This document shows, piece after piece, positions 63,991 to 64,000 of a stretch of 64,000 nt of DNA. The DNA is taken from NCBI RefSeq assembly GCF_900090205.1, contig NZ_LT607802.1:4083243-4147242 (forward strand). The letters are read 5' to 3'. The notes under the pieces were generated by a model. That model ran no database searches. It was given only the letters and a program-made list of their open reading frames with translations, and was not told the DNA's origin. A program made the translations under genes and the position numbers. The DNA comes from Vogesella sp. LIG4. Lineage in GTDB: Bacteria > Pseudomonadota > Gammaproteobacteria > Burkholderiales > Chromobacteriaceae. The stretch's first letter is position 1. Every line of letters begins with the position of its first letter.

Positions 63991-64000
63991 CATAAACTGT

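Noticed and set aside
63613..63993. 126-codon open frame across the 5S rRNA gene
   Set aside because: It covers the 5S gene and rrn terminator, so it cannot be a real protein gene.
1..64000. CRISPR arrays, insertion sequences or prophage genes
   Set aside because: No regularly spaced repeats, transposases, integrases or phage structural genes were seen on either strand.

Overview
The window is one continuous stretch of GC-rich bacterial chromosome (roughly 65% GC by eye), densely packed with genes on both strands. The type IV minor pilin/PilY1 cluster, many c-di-GMP proteins, the ProQ/FinO RNA chaperone and general gene style suggest a betaproteobacterium of the order Neisseriales, probably a Chromobacterium/Vogesella/Aquitalea-type relative rather than Neisseria itself. 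That placement is an inference from protein families, not from a database search. No phage, transposase or CRISPR array was seen.

Layout. 0-8 kb: end of malate synthase G (glcB), a large MASE1 hybrid histidine kinase, an unknown secreted protein and a diguanylate cyclase. 8-10.7 kb: an Lrp regulator, then a more AT-rich islet (PAAR protein, zinc amidase, small membrane protein) bracketed by two perfect 53-bp direct repeats. 10.7-17.7 kb: B12-type radical SAM protein, LprI-like protein, globin, pirin, tryptophan 2,3-dioxygenase, an F420-reductase-like oxidoreductase and a periplasmic binding-like protein. 17.7-23.2 kb: ahpC and ahpF, then the DNA alkylation repair set ada-alkB-alkA. 23.4-33.4 kb: a patatin autotransporter-like phospholipase, a GGDEF-EAL protein translationally coupled to ydbH-ynbE-ydbL (envelope lipid bridge), a DUF2157-like membrane protein and a rhodanese-like lipoprotein. 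33.4-37.6 kb: SRPBCC protein, a MocR regulator divergent from a LysE exporter, and gltX. 37.6-43.4 kb: an EAL phosphodiesterase and a CHASE2 kinase/response regulator pair. 43.4-45.5 kb: an AT-rich gene-free stretch, three identical tRNA-Pro(CGG) genes and rdgC. 45.9-52.2 kb: an unknown membrane-anchored protein and a divergent rhodanese / RND efflux-DUF2892-rhodanese locus. 52.3-56.9 kb: amino-acid binding protein, nitrilase-type amidase, methionine/glutamine-type aminotransferase, LysR regulator and ProQ. 57-63.4 kb: the minor pilin operon ending in pilY1. 63.8-64 kb: 5S rRNA, the end of an rrn operon.

The most striking signal is not a gene. The 10-mer TGCGGCCAAC (extended form TGCGGCCAACCTT, reverse complement AAGGTTGGCCGCA) recurs across the window. 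By hand I count about 50 copies of its 9-base core, on both strands, inside genes in different reading frames and between genes. About one or two would be expected by chance at this base composition. Five inverted pairs occur, four of them compact hairpins between or at the ends of genes. This is how DNA uptake sequences behave in Neisseriaceae, but the sequence is unlike any DUS dialect I know and lacks the CTG core. It is almost absent from the AT-rich islet and from the pilin operon.

The second notable feature is the islet at 8.9-10.6 kb. It looks like an orphan type VI secretion cargo module (PAAR tip, peptidoglycan amidase, candidate immunity protein). The 53-bp repeats that bracket it are themselves terminator hairpins built from the inverted uptake-like motif.
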